Below are positions 31,483 to 42,830 of a stretch of 64,000 nt of DNA, piece after piece. Position 1 is the stretch's first letter, and each line of letters starts with the position of its first letter. The stretch covers positions 36,523,339 to 36,587,338 of the forward strand of contig OZ007582.1 in NCBI GenBank assembly GCA_963931925.1, in the 5' to 3' direction. The translations under genes and the position numbers were made by a program. This DNA is from Onchidella celtica. Taxonomy: Eukaryota > Mollusca > Gastropoda > Systellommatophora > Onchidiidae. The notes below the pieces were generated by a model. It was not told the origin of the DNA and ran no database searches. It saw only the letters and a program-made list of their open reading frames with translations.

Positions 31483-33753
31483 GTGCCACATTAGGATTGT
31501 CTGAAATGTTTGGCATGATCAAGTACCAAGTTCAGAAGAAAACAAATGCATGAACTAACAGGCTCTGAAGAAAACTGGTATATCAAACTCACAAGCTCTG
31601 AAGAAAACTGGTGCATCAACTCACAAGCTCTGAAGAAAACTAATACATCAAGACACAAGCTCTGAAGAAAACTGGTACATCAAGACACAAGCTCTGAAGA
31701 AAACTGGTACATCAAGACACAAGCTGTGAAGAAAACTAATACATCAAGACACAAGCTCTGAAGAAAACTAATACATCAAGACACACGCTCTGAAGAAAAC
31801 TAATACATCAAGACACAAGCTCTGAAGAAAACGGGTACATCAAGACACAAGCTCTGAAGAAAACTGGTACATCAAGTCACAAGCTCTGGAGAAAACAGAT
31901 ACATCAAATCACAAGCTCTGAAGAAAATTAATATAGCAAGTCACAAGCACTGAAGACAACTCAATTCAAAAGCTCTGAAGAAAACTGATGTACACCAATT
32001 CAAAAGCTCTGAAGAAAACTGATGTAAACCAACTCACAAGCTCTGATAAAAAAAAAATCTGATATATCAAGTCACAGGCTCTACAAAAACAGATACGTCA
32101 AGTAACAGGCTCTGAAGAAAAATGATACATGAAGTCAAAAGCTCAGTGATACATCAAGTCACAAGATCTGAAGAAAACTGATACATCAAGTCACAAGCTC
32201 GGGGGAAAACAGATACATCAAGTCACAAGCTCTGAAGAAAACTGATAGATCATGTCACAAGCTCTGGAGAAAACAGATACATCAAGTCACAAGCTCTGAA
32301 GAAAACTGATACATCAAGTCACAAGCTCTGAAGAAAACTGATACATCAAGTCACAAGCTCTGAAGAAAAGTGTGATATATCAAGTCACAAGCTTGGGGGA
32401 AAACAGATACATCAAGTCACAAACTCTGAAGAAAACTGATACATCAGGTCACAAGCTCTGAAGAAAACTGATACATCATGTCACAAGCTCTGAAGAAAAC
32501 TGATACATCAGGTCACAAGCTCTAAAGAAAACTGATACATCATGCCACAAGCTTTGAAGAAAAGTGATACATCAGGTCACAAGCTTTGAAGAAAAGTGAT
32601 ACATCAAGTCACAAATTCTGAAGAAAACTGATACATCAAGTCACAAGCTCTGAAGAAAACAGATACATCATGTCACAAGCTCTGAAGAAAACTGATACAT
32701 CAGGTCACAAGCTCTGAAGAAAAGTGTGATATATCAAGTCACAAGCTTGGGGGAAAACAGATACATCAAGTCACAAGCTCTGAAGAAAACTGATACATCA
32801 AGTCAAAAGCTCTGAAGAAAACTGATACATCAGGTCACAAGCTTTGAAGAAAACTGATACATCAATTCACAAGCTCTGAAGAAAACTGATACATCATGTC
32901 ACAAGCTCTGAAGAAAACTGATACATCAGTTCACAAGCTCTGGAGAAAATAGATACATCAAGTCACAAGCTCTGAAGAAAACTGATACATCAGGTCACAA
33001 GCTCTGAAGAAAAGTGATACATCAAGTCACAAGCTCTGAAGAAAAGTGATACATCAAGTCACAAGCTCTGAAGAAAAGTGATACATCAAGTCACAAGCTC
33101 TGAAGAAAAGTGATACATCAAGTCACAAGCTCTGAAGAAAAGTGATACATCAAGTCACAAGCTCTGAAGAAAAGTGATACATCAAGTCACAAGCTCTGGA
33201 GAAAAGACATCAAGTCACAAACTCTGGAGAAAAGACATCAAGTCACAAGCCCCGGAGAAAAACACAAGTCACAAGCTCCAGAGAAATAAAATACATCAAG
33301 CCACACACTCTGGAAGAAAGACAAGTCACAGGGTGAAAAAACACATCAGGTCACAGACTCTGGAGAAATGCACATCAAGTCACAAGATCCCGAGATTGCA
33401 GATAGACCAGGCCACAAGCTTGTGGTTAGCTTGTGTTTGACGGACAGGCCTATCATTCACATGGATCTGATTCACCTTTGGCTTCTGCACTGCAAGCACC
33501 ATGAAGAAAAGACTAGTACAGTTTCCTGGCAACACAAAGACAGCACTGTCAACTTATGGCAGAATTGCATCCATTCGAGACCTGTGTGCACCCAAAAAAG
33601 GTTAAACCACAATGGCAGACACACAGAAGAGATGACTATGACCACATTGTCATTGTCAGATTTGGCAGAGTCGACTAGCAACAAACAGTGGTTGACAGAG
33701 CTTGACTGCGAAAGTCTGATCTCAAGAGACAACCAGTAGACCAAATGTTAAAG
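31483..33753 (+). other. Exon-like block A1 containing the 32-bp array
   Basis: Begins after acceptor-like TTTGTTCATTCCAG and ends at ATGTTAAAG followed by a strong donor GTAAGC at 33754. Its last 350 bp (from about 33480) are a diverged copy of block A2 (35116-35533): both have a CAC/GCCATGAAAA start, AAAGACAGCACT, TTATGGCAGAA, ACACAGAAGAGATGACTATG and CAAATGTTAAAG/GTTGAAAG before the donor. Frames are not conserved between copies, so non-coding is more likely. Confidence 0.35.
31545..33400 (+). repeat. 32-bp minisatellite, about 55 copies
   Basis: Unit AAGTCACAAGCTCTGAAGAA followed by AACTGATACATC. Copies vary at fixed positions (AGTG or CTGA, CAGG or CAAG or CATG, GGGGGAAAACAG variants), with higher-order similarity (the GCTTGGGGGAAAACAGATAC variant recurs at about 32190, 32390 and 32745). 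Outer copies are most diverged. Confidence 0.95.
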
Positions 33754-34643
33754 GTAAGCACTTTCTTTTGATGCCTGTTCAGGGTATCATTTCATAGTTT
33801 TATGACCTAGTGATTGCATTGTTTTATATCACACTTATTTATTTATGCTGTTAGCCTATATGACAGTATATGCAAGTAGTAGCTAAATGAGAGTCAGATA
33901 TTTGACGAGTGTCCGGCCGCTTTAAAGTCCAATTCTTGCAGATTTACATTTTCTGGTTGATAGGGTGGGAAATAGGACTAGGGATAAAATTAAATTGTTT
34001 AGTGTTAGGCTACCAGGGTGTCCAGGGAAATAGGAAATTGCTCAGTTTTTAAATTGTTTGGAAAAGTCGGATTTTGGTTGGATAAGAACACGTGTAGTCG
34101 GGAAAAAAAATGGAAATTGGGGCAAAAAATGCTCAAATTAGCCCTAGGCCTACACTAAACTGCGAAAGTGGAAAAGTACGCCCGGAAATAAGAATAATAG
34201 ACCGAGTACTTCCGGTATTTAGATTGCCGCTTCCTACTTCCAACCCATAGTCTGTGTATTATATCTATGCTCCAACCTGGCGATTTTGAGCAGTGTGTAG
34301 ATTTCTCACCAGATCTAATAGACTGAGTTCACTGACACGAAACTGGGTCTGTTGAATATCTTACTATTCAGCATGGAGAGATGGTAGAGTCTAGTTTACT
34401 TTTCCAGAATATTCCACACACTCTGTTTCAGAAATGTTTATAATAGCCGTTGGAATTGCTAGCTCTTCAAAATTAGAATATAAAGGTAACCTGATCAATC
34501 TGATCTTGTAAAATTGATCAAGTTGTTAATGTCATGCACTTTTCACAGGTTATTCATTTTTATGTGAATCGCAGTGAATGCACTGAGAATGTCAATTTAG
34601 GATTTGTTCAGGAATAAAGTGAACTTGCTTTGTTTTGTTTCAG

Positions 34644-34830
34644 GTGTCTTAGTCTGGGCATACTGATCTCCAGCAGTGTTGAAACTGTTCTCCAATATGT
34701 GGCAGTCCAAGCTATTATCTTTTGCATTCATTAGTCAGCTCACCTGGCTGTGATGTCGTGTGAACGCTGGAATATTTCTTGACACCTGAACAATTCCATA
34801 TCTCCAGAATCCATGGCGAAACGATCAGCA
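34644..34830 (+). other. Exon-like block B1
   Basis: Follows TGTTTTGTTTCAG; contains ACTGATCTCCAGCAGTGTTG and ends AAACGATCAGCA before donor GTGAGTAC. After the donor both B blocks continue with AGATCTAGATCTTTTA. Homologous to B2 at 36041-36249. All three frames contain stops. Confidence 0.35.
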
Positions 34831-35115
34831 GTGAGTACAAGGCATTTTCAAGATCTAGATCTTTTATTTTTATTTATTGTATGAATATTTGCTGCATATG
34901 GATCAGAACTTAATACTTGTGGATGGAAAGTGTTCCAAAACACATGACTGAAACTGCCTGTATAAAATTTAATAGCATTTTGACCATGCACTGTAAAATA
35001 TTTAAATCTTATTTAGGTCACAATACAACATACGTTGTACTGTTTTGTCATACTCTTGCTATACATCATTTTTTGCAGAGTAATGAAAATCTCCAACATT
35101 CAACATCTTTTGCAG

Positions 35116-35533
35116 ACCTGAATTGCTGTGAGTGCCATGAAAACAAGAGACCAGAACTACAAATTTCCTTTTAAGGCAAAGACAGCACTAATGCCAATTT
35201 ATGGCAGAACAGCATCCATGCAAGATCTTGAAGGGATTGTGGCTGACGGACATCAATTGCAAGTGCTCATGAGGAAAAAATGCTGTCCCCGTAATCAAAA
35301 TCTGCTGCCAATGTCTGCTGTATGTCAGTTGCAGACAGCACCAGCCCACTCCCATTGTCATCAACTTTGGCCACACCCAAAAAGGGCCAAAAGTCACTGG
35401 CGGACACAGAAGAGATGACTATGATGATACTGTCCTTGTCAGATATGGCAGACTCAGCTGGCAACAAACAGTACTGATGGCGCTTGATTGTGAAAGTCTG
35501 GTATCTCATGTGAAGTGGGCCAAATGTTGAAAG
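35116..35533 (+). other. Exon-like block A2
   Basis: Follows CATCTTTTGCAG; ends GTTGAAAG before donor GTAAAC. Homologous to the end of A1. The two copies share about 70 percent identity by eye, with indels that break any common frame. Confidence 0.35.
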
Positions 35534-36040
35534 GTAAACACGTTTTTTATGTCTATTTGGTCACCATCCCTAAAACTGCAGTGACTGGTTTTGACTACTT
35601 TTCTGTTTTCAGGAGAAGCAAAAAACTTTCATTTCAGCACTTCTGGTGTACATTGTTCATTCATAACATACCAGCAGCTATAAGGTAGATTTTGGTAGAA
35701 TTGTATCGCAGGTTTTTATAATTCATTTTGTCTGATGTCAACTTTGTCTAGTTTATCTTTGAAATGGTTAATGGCACAAGAATCTGCTACATGAATCTGA
35801 ATTTATTGTTCTGTTAAATATAATAAAAAATTTCTGATCCCCATTGGAACTGATGGCTCTTCAAAATTAACATAAACTAACCTGATGAGTCCGATTTGGT
35901 AAAATTGATCAAGTTGTGAATGTTATGCATTTTTCACAAGTTGTCTATTTTTGTGTGAATTACAGTGAATGTAGATGGGAGTGAGAGTTTAGATTCTCTT
36001 TCAGGAAGAAATAATGTTTACTTGTTTTGTTTTGTTGCAG

Positions 36041-36249
36041 GTATTTTGTAGACATGGCCCACTGATCTCCAGCAGTGTTGAAACTTCAACCTGCATGAAA
36101 CTGTTGAAATTCTGATCTCCAACATGTGACAGTCCAGGCTGATCTGACCTTTTGCCATTCATCAGACACTTGGCTGTTACATTTGAACAATGCTACATCT
36201 CAAGGATCACCGGCGGCGAGGACGACGACGACGACGACGACAACGAGCA
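36041..36249 (+). other. Exon-like block B2
   Basis: Follows TTTTGTTTTGTTGCAG; contains ACTGATCTCCAGCAGTGTTG and a GACGACGAC run, ending ACGAGCA before donor GTGAGTAC. Part of the following sequence (36361-36490) is yet another copy of the B end whose donor site reads CTGAGTAC, that is, lost. Confidence 0.35.
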
Positions 36250-36690
36250 GTGAGTACAACGCATCTTCAGATCTAGATCTTTTACTTTTATTGTTTATTG
36301 CATTGTGTGAACATTTGCGCCATATGGATGAGAACTTGGCTGTGACATCAGTCGTATACTGAAATATTTCTTGACACCTGAACAATTCCCACATCTTTAG
36401 AATCACCGATGACGAGCATCAGCACTGAGTACAAAGCATTTTCAAGCTCTAGATCTTTTATTGTTTATTGTATGAATATTTGCTGCATATGAATTAGAAC
36501 GTAAACTTACAGATGGAAAGTGTATCAGAACATTAGTGAAACAGCCTGTATAGAACTGAATGGCAGTCCTACATATATTATATATATATATGTACGATGA
36601 AGTTATACCCCTCGAAATTTTTGCTCATATTTTAGGTTTCTAAACCATATACTATTTTCTCATCCTTCAACTATACATCATTTGTCGCAG

Positions 36691-36770
36691 TGGAAGGAAA
36701 GACTTAACATTCAATATCTTTTGTGGACTAGAATTTAGCTGTGACAATCATCAAAGTACACATGGGTCAA
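36691..36770 (+). other. Exon-like block A3, partial
   Basis: Follows CATTTGTCGCAG; AACATTCAATATCTTTTGTG then GAATTTAGCTGTGAC match the A2 acceptor region, but here the expected TTTTGCAG reads TTTTGTGG, so the acceptor equivalent is broken. No donor found. Confidence 0.25.
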
Positions 36771-38892
36771 ACAAGACCTAATGTATGTTTAATGCCCCCC
36801 ATAATTCACTGCTTGGTCATTGTTCCAACCTCACTTTTGCTGTGTTCCAGCATGGATTAAACTGTTTAGATGATCAAATTGAAGTAAACATCCTGCTGAA
36901 TGACTGAAGTGGAAATGTTAAAATATTCATATACTATGAAAATAAGCAAGTTGGTCAGTCTTATTAGTATTACATGGTTCTCATTTCCATGGAATTTTGG
37001 AGAAAAATGCCAGTATAGGAAGTGGTGAATATATATTTTTGGCTCAGATTCAAATGTAATTTGGAGGGTATTGTGCATTACTCAGTGATTACAGATAACT
37101 GAATTGCTATATATGCAAGTACAGAATTCAAAGAACAGAATAGAACGTAATAGATGTTTATAGGTAAAAGTGTAAAGGGATTTAAAGTGAATAAATAGAT
37201 CGGAAAGAAAATAAAAATGTATGATGGTATGTAGATAAACAAGTAAATACACAGCTGTTTTACAGACCGTCATGGGGATTAAACCCAACTGAAGTCTTTT
37301 GTATCCCAGAATTGTCCAGTACTGAATTGTGCGTTGTTGGCCGTTCTTGAACCCTTTAGGCCTTTTATCAGCTGACCGGTTTTAGAGTTCAGTTTTTAAG
37401 CAACTGGAATTATATTCTTTATTTCACAAGTTACGTGTGTTTGATCCAGACAGTCATAAATGAATATTGAATGGATAGAAGAAAAGAAAAAGCAAAACAA
37501 ATAAAGAAGAGACAATATTTATCAACCAGAGGAGAAGATATGGTGGATATTATTGAAGTGTAGTGGTTTGTAGATCAGACTGGGAGAGATTTTACTGTCA
37601 CTGATCGCTGTGCAAGGGAATTAGTGTCACGATGGCTGTGCAAGGGAACTTTCTTATGTAATTCTTTTTTTTTTTTCATTCTGAAAGTTTACTTTTAATG
37701 GACAGTATTTTGACCTAATATGATGTAGTATAAGAGCAAAATTGCGAAAGAAGACACAGTATAGCATGCAGTAGGTATTCCAAACGGACTTTTCAAAATG
37801 GAAGTTAAGCTGTTTCATTGGATAGAACTTTTTATTCTGAACATTTTGGTACCAAAATTTTTACTATTTAAGTACATCTTCAAAATTGAAGAAGTTATGC
37901 AATTTGTAATTGTCAGTAGTTTCGCCTCGTTTCACAGTATGTGAGAAACCATTGTCGGTGAGCTGTAATTTAAGAAGAAAACATCATAGGACATTCAAAG
38001 TTTGACACAACAGTCTCCGTATAACAAAGAGTAAAATCAGTTTTTATGGGGAGAATTCAAACATTGCCAATAGTTTTTATGAGCAAAACAGTGGCTTTGG
38101 AGCAAATGTTGCAAAATTTATAAAGGGAGACCAAAAAAAAATGAAATTTTGGCCATTTTAAAAAAATCATTAAAAAATGAACTTGCCTCCAAAAATAAAA
38201 TGACATCTAAGATTAATTGGAATCACAAGAGCTATCATCATAACAGGATATGTAGTGCCTTAAATATCCACAATGTCAAATACATTTGAATATCATGTCA
38301 GCTAAAAATTTTAATAAACTTGACAACTTGAAGATCCCCTAGACCACCTACAACATTTACTGAAGTTTATTAAACCAAAGAAAATGGACACACAAATATT
38401 GTAGCGGCAATTTGGTGGGAAAATAAATAAAATTGATCTTTATAGATTGACAAATAATATTATGTAACAACCATTTGATTAATAATTATGGGCATTAACA
38501 AAGATGCTGTATCTTTTATAAGTGAGATGCTTTCTATCTATGTCACTATTGTTAATATTAACAGTAACTTTTAATGACGAATTGACCCAAAAAAAATGTG
38601 AACAAAGTAAGTTTTAACAAACGCATTTGCTTTCTATAAGGTTGAGCAGAAGGCGAAAATCTGACCTCAGATTAGATCCCGTGCCTGACCCGGTCAATGG
38701 ATCATAGTGAAATTTTGGTAATTTCTGTAAAAATGGATATTCTTTCCAATAAAACACGTAGGATGCCAGAAATTTCATTGTTTCTTTTTATCATGAAGTG
38801 ACAAATTTTCAAAATGTCCTTGTTTACTGTGACTAGATCGGGTTGATAAAATTTATACCATTGTGAAGGGCAGCCTCTTCCTACTTTCATAT
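36771..38892. other. Non-coding AT-rich stretch
   Basis: No exon, repeat array or inverted element stands out apart from a TA run near 36575. Confidence 0.45.
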
Positions 38893-40530
38893 TTTTCATC
38901 TGGGAGACAAGAAACATTATTAATTTGAATAGCAGGTCTTAGCTGCAAAAAAACAAATCAGTTCAAATGAAAGGTGGCATAGACATAAATGAAAATGAGA
39001 ACGAGCTTTTGATAAGTGAGTCAATATTTAAGTGACCAAGAGTATGATGGGCATCAGTGTAACTTCAGACTGTTAAATTTGTTTTTCATGAGAGACAGGA
39101 AGTCCGTTTTACCTTCAGGTCTATATGTTTAGGAGAGCATAGAGTGAATAATTGACAGAGAAAAGATTTTTGCAAAGAAAATTCATTGTTTTAAAACCGA
39201 TGAATTCAGGTGGGGTGCATAGTTCCATTTTTTTTAAAAAAATTCTCTTTTGTCAACAGATGCACTCAAAAAGTATATAGTATGACCACAGTAACATTTC
39301 CCAGTGTTTGGATCCACAGCTTTGGCTGTTTTAATTTTTAAATTTTTCATATTTGGACTAGACGTGTATACCAGATTTATCATTGTAAAATGCAGATTTT
39401 GAAAACTGAAAGAGTTGTCACATGTCCTGATAAGTGTAGGAGCTATAGCAAATGTAAAGTCTCTTTATTGTGTCAGATCAATGGATGCTTCAGACTTGTC
39501 AGATTTTTAAAAAGAAAATTAAAAATTCTACATTCTAGGCCTCTCCAAAAGTGCTTTTTGTTATCATGAAAATAATTGTAAGCTGTATTTTTCTTCCATT
39601 ATTTACAATCTTTCTTTTTAGGACAAAGAAACTTTGGACACTTAATATGACACTTATGATAGACTCAAGAATAAAAATTCTGAAATGCAGTTAATGGTCC
39701 AATTGTCTTTTTCAAATTGGAATGTTGAAGTCTTATCATTTTTTTGGTTTTCAGATTTTGATTTGTTTGAAAATATTTTGATATTCATTTGATTTAATCT
39801 GACAAGCCTTGCAGCTCCCATCGCTACTAGATGATGATGATAGTACAATCTGCCCTCATTGGCCGAAACTGGGCGGTCACATCTTAGGGTCCTGTAAAAA
39901 TTGAATTTTTGCTGTTTCAATTCTAATATGATCATTTAATTGTAATCAAATGTATCATACAGTCAGAATGGGGCAGTCTTTCTCAAATTGTCCTTCATGC
40001 TTGGTGTGATTGCATAATTTACATGCAGAACACAAGTGACTGCTAGGAATTGGAACAGAAAGTAACTAAATTTTTGCAGGACTCTATACCCAGTACCCGT
40101 GGGGCAAGAAACATCCATTAAGACCAAAGACTCCTGTGAAAACCATCTGAATGTGCCCCAGGGGCCTTTTAAAGTAACAAGGAGTTAAAACCAGTTATAC
40201 AAGTAATCGTATAAAACCTAAACATGGTCAAATCTGATTTTTTCAAGCCTTTTCATGGAAAACAGTAGTAAGTCATGTCTTAGACGTTATTTGCTCTCTT
40301 AAGTTTGGTCAGAGTTTGAAAAGCAAATTAGATTCAGGAGAACCAAAATCAACAGACCACTAAATGAAATAGCATGATAGAATTAAAAATTCTTGACTGT
40401 TTCGTTGGGACGAAAAATACCATTAAATTTTAAATTTCTGCAAAAAACTTGTTTTTGGGTTAACATTTAAAGTCCGGACTTTAGTGTACGAGTGTCACTG
40501 TAGACCTCTCTGTTACTGTTTGCTAGTTTT
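38893..40530 (+). repeat. Tandem duplication, unit 1 (~1.65 kb)
   Basis: Begins with CATCTGGGAGA and aligns to 40670-42352. For example AGTATGATGGGCATCAGTGT is at 39041 here and 40801 there (offset 1760). General identity is roughly 80-85 percent with many small indels, but 39812-39887 is identical to 41553-41628. Confidence 0.9.
39812..39887. promoter_or_regulatory. Highly conserved core of the 1.7-kb duplication, copy 1
   Basis: 76 bp from GCAGCTCCCATCGCTACTAG to GGGCGGTCACATCTTAGG are identical in the two units, although most of the unit differs by 15 percent or more. It includes ATTGG (inverted CCAAT) and GGGCGG (GC box) 12 bp apart and is richer in GC than its surroundings. Promoter or enhancer identity is inference. 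Confidence 0.3.
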
Positions 40531-40669
40531 GCTTTTCTGTATCGACGAGGAGATGATTGCACAAAATGTGAGATTTAAGACAATAAAAACCGTGAATTAC
40601 TGGATTAAATGTACAAAAAATTAGGATTTATTAATTGTGAAAATACGACTTTCAACTCTGAATATCTAG

Positions 40670-42352
40670 TCATCTGGGAGAAAAAGGTATCACAGGCCTG
40701 AATAAGTCTCAATTGGGCAAAACTAATCAGTGCCAATGAAAGGTGGTAGAGAGTAAAATGCATGAGCTTTTTGATAAAATGGTCAGTATTAGTGTCCAAG
40801 AGTATGATGGGCATCAGTGTAACTTCACACTATTAAATTTTTTTTTCATGAAAGACAGGAAGTCCATTTCTCCATTTCTCAGGTTTACGAGTTTGGGAGA
40901 TCATGGACTGAATAATGGACAGAAAAAAAGATTCCAAAAAAATTCATATTTTTTAAAAGTGATGTATTCAGGTGGGATGCATAGATTTTTTCTTTTTTGT
41001 TTTTAAAATGTCGATTTGTCGCTAAAGAGATGCACTCTAAAGTATATAGTATGACCACACTAACATTTCTATATCTGGATCCACAACCTCAGCCCTCATT
41101 TTCAAAATTTTCATACGAGGACAAGAGGTGAATAATGTCTTAAACCTTTCATACCAGATTTATCATGGTAATACAGATTTTGCAAAGTGAAAGAGTAGAG
41201 ATGTCACATTTCTTGATAAGAGTAGGAGCTGTAGCATTCTAAACAACCTCTTTATGTCAGATCAATGGATGCTTCAGACTTGTCAGATTCTTAAAAAATA
41301 AGTTTCTAGATTCGAGGTCATTCCAAAAGTCCTAAAATTGTAAGTTGTATTTTCCTCCCAAATTTAAAATCTTTGTCGTTAGGAAAATGAAATTTCGGGC
41401 ACTTGACACTTATGATAGACTCAAGAATAAAAATTTTGAAACGCAGTTAATGGTCTACTTGAATGTTGAAGTCTATCATTTTTTTGGTTTTCAGATTTTG
41501 ATTTATTTAAAAGTTTCTGATATTCATTTGATTTAATCTGACAAGTGTTGCAGCTCCCATCGCTACTAGATGATGATGATAGTACAATCTGCCCTCATTG
41601 GCCGAAACTGGGCGGTCACATCTTAGGATTCTGTAAAAATTGAATTTTTGCTGTTTCAATTCTAAAATGATCATTTAATTGTAATCAAATGTATCATACA
41701 GTCGGAATGGGGCAGCCTTTCTCAAGTTGTCCTTCATGCTTGGTGTAATTGCAGTTACATGCAGAACACAAGTGACTGTTATGAATTGGAACAGAAAGTA
41801 ACTGAATTTTTGCAGGACTCTATACCCAGTACCCGTGGGGCAAGAAACATCCATTAAGACCAAAGACTCCTTTGAAAACCACCTGAAAATTGTGCCCCAG
41901 GGGTCTTCCAAATTACAATACCCGTGGGGCAAGAAACATCCATTAAGACCAAAGACTCCTTTGAAAACCACCTGAAAATTGTGCCCCAGGGGTCTTCCAA
42001 ATTAACAAGGAGTTAAAACCAGTAATACAAAGTAAACAGTTTAAAACGTAAACATGGTGACCTCTTTTTTCAAGCCTTTTCATGGAAAACAGTAGCAAGT
42101 CATCTTAAACGTTATTTGCTCACTTAAGTTTGGTCAGTTTGAAAAGCAAATTGGTGTCAATAGAACCTTAATCAATAGAACACTAAATGAAATATTAAAA
42201 CAGAATTAAAAATTCGTGGCTATCGCATAGGGATGAAAAACACTATTACATTTTTAAATTGGCTGCAGACTTTTTGAAGTTTTTAGTTTTGCATTTAAAA
42301 TAGCATTTCAGTGTAAGAGTGTCACTGGTGACTCCTCTGTTAGTGTTACTGG
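40670..42352 (+). repeat. Tandem duplication, unit 2 (~1.68 kb)
   Basis: Second copy of 38893-40530. It also has its own internal 89-bp duplication (41829-41917 and 41918-42006, with CCCGTGGGGCAAGAAACATC). Confidence 0.9.
41553..41628. promoter_or_regulatory. Highly conserved core of the 1.7-kb duplication, copy 2
   Basis: Same sequence as 39812-39887, including the CCTCATTGGCCGAAACTGGG part. Confidence 0.3.
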
Positions 42353-42556
42353 TCCCTTGACTAGGAATAATTGTGAAGATGTTGTACTGATGAATACACC
42401 AAATCTTTCTGTCAGTGTCAATCAAGTGCCAATGCCTGGGTTTCAGATAACTTTTTTTGGGGTCCATTCAGTAAAGTATTACTTTTCAGTTTAAATATTT
42501 CAGATTTCACAGTTAGGAAGTGGCATCGGGTTGGTTTTTTTTGTTTGTTTTGTTTT

Positions 42557-42830
42557 TGTTGATTGTATGTCATGCAGTAAATCAGATATTAGCCAGGAAA
42601 AAGGTTTTCAGTCGAGTGTGGGTAAACTTTCTGATCTCAGAATTGTCCTGGTAGGTTTGCAGCATCAATACTGAAAAGTTTTAGTAAAATGGTAATTTGT
42701 GGATTGCACGTCAGACAGTAATCCATGTATGGCAGTCAGAAAAATGGTTTGGTCTTCCGCAGTTAAACTTTCTGATCTCGGAATTCTCTTGATAGATTTG
42801 CAGTATTGGTCCTGATAGGTTTTTCTAACA
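42557..42830 (+). repeat. ~138-bp tandem doublet
   Basis: AAACTTTCTGATCTCAGAAT and GATAGATTTGCAG/GTAGGTTTGCAG occur in both halves; about 70 percent identity. Confidence 0.65.

Noticed and set aside
31545-33400. CRISPR-like or coding interpretation of the 32-bp repeats
   Set aside because: Contiguous diverged units without unique spacers; frames are broken by copy-to-copy indels.
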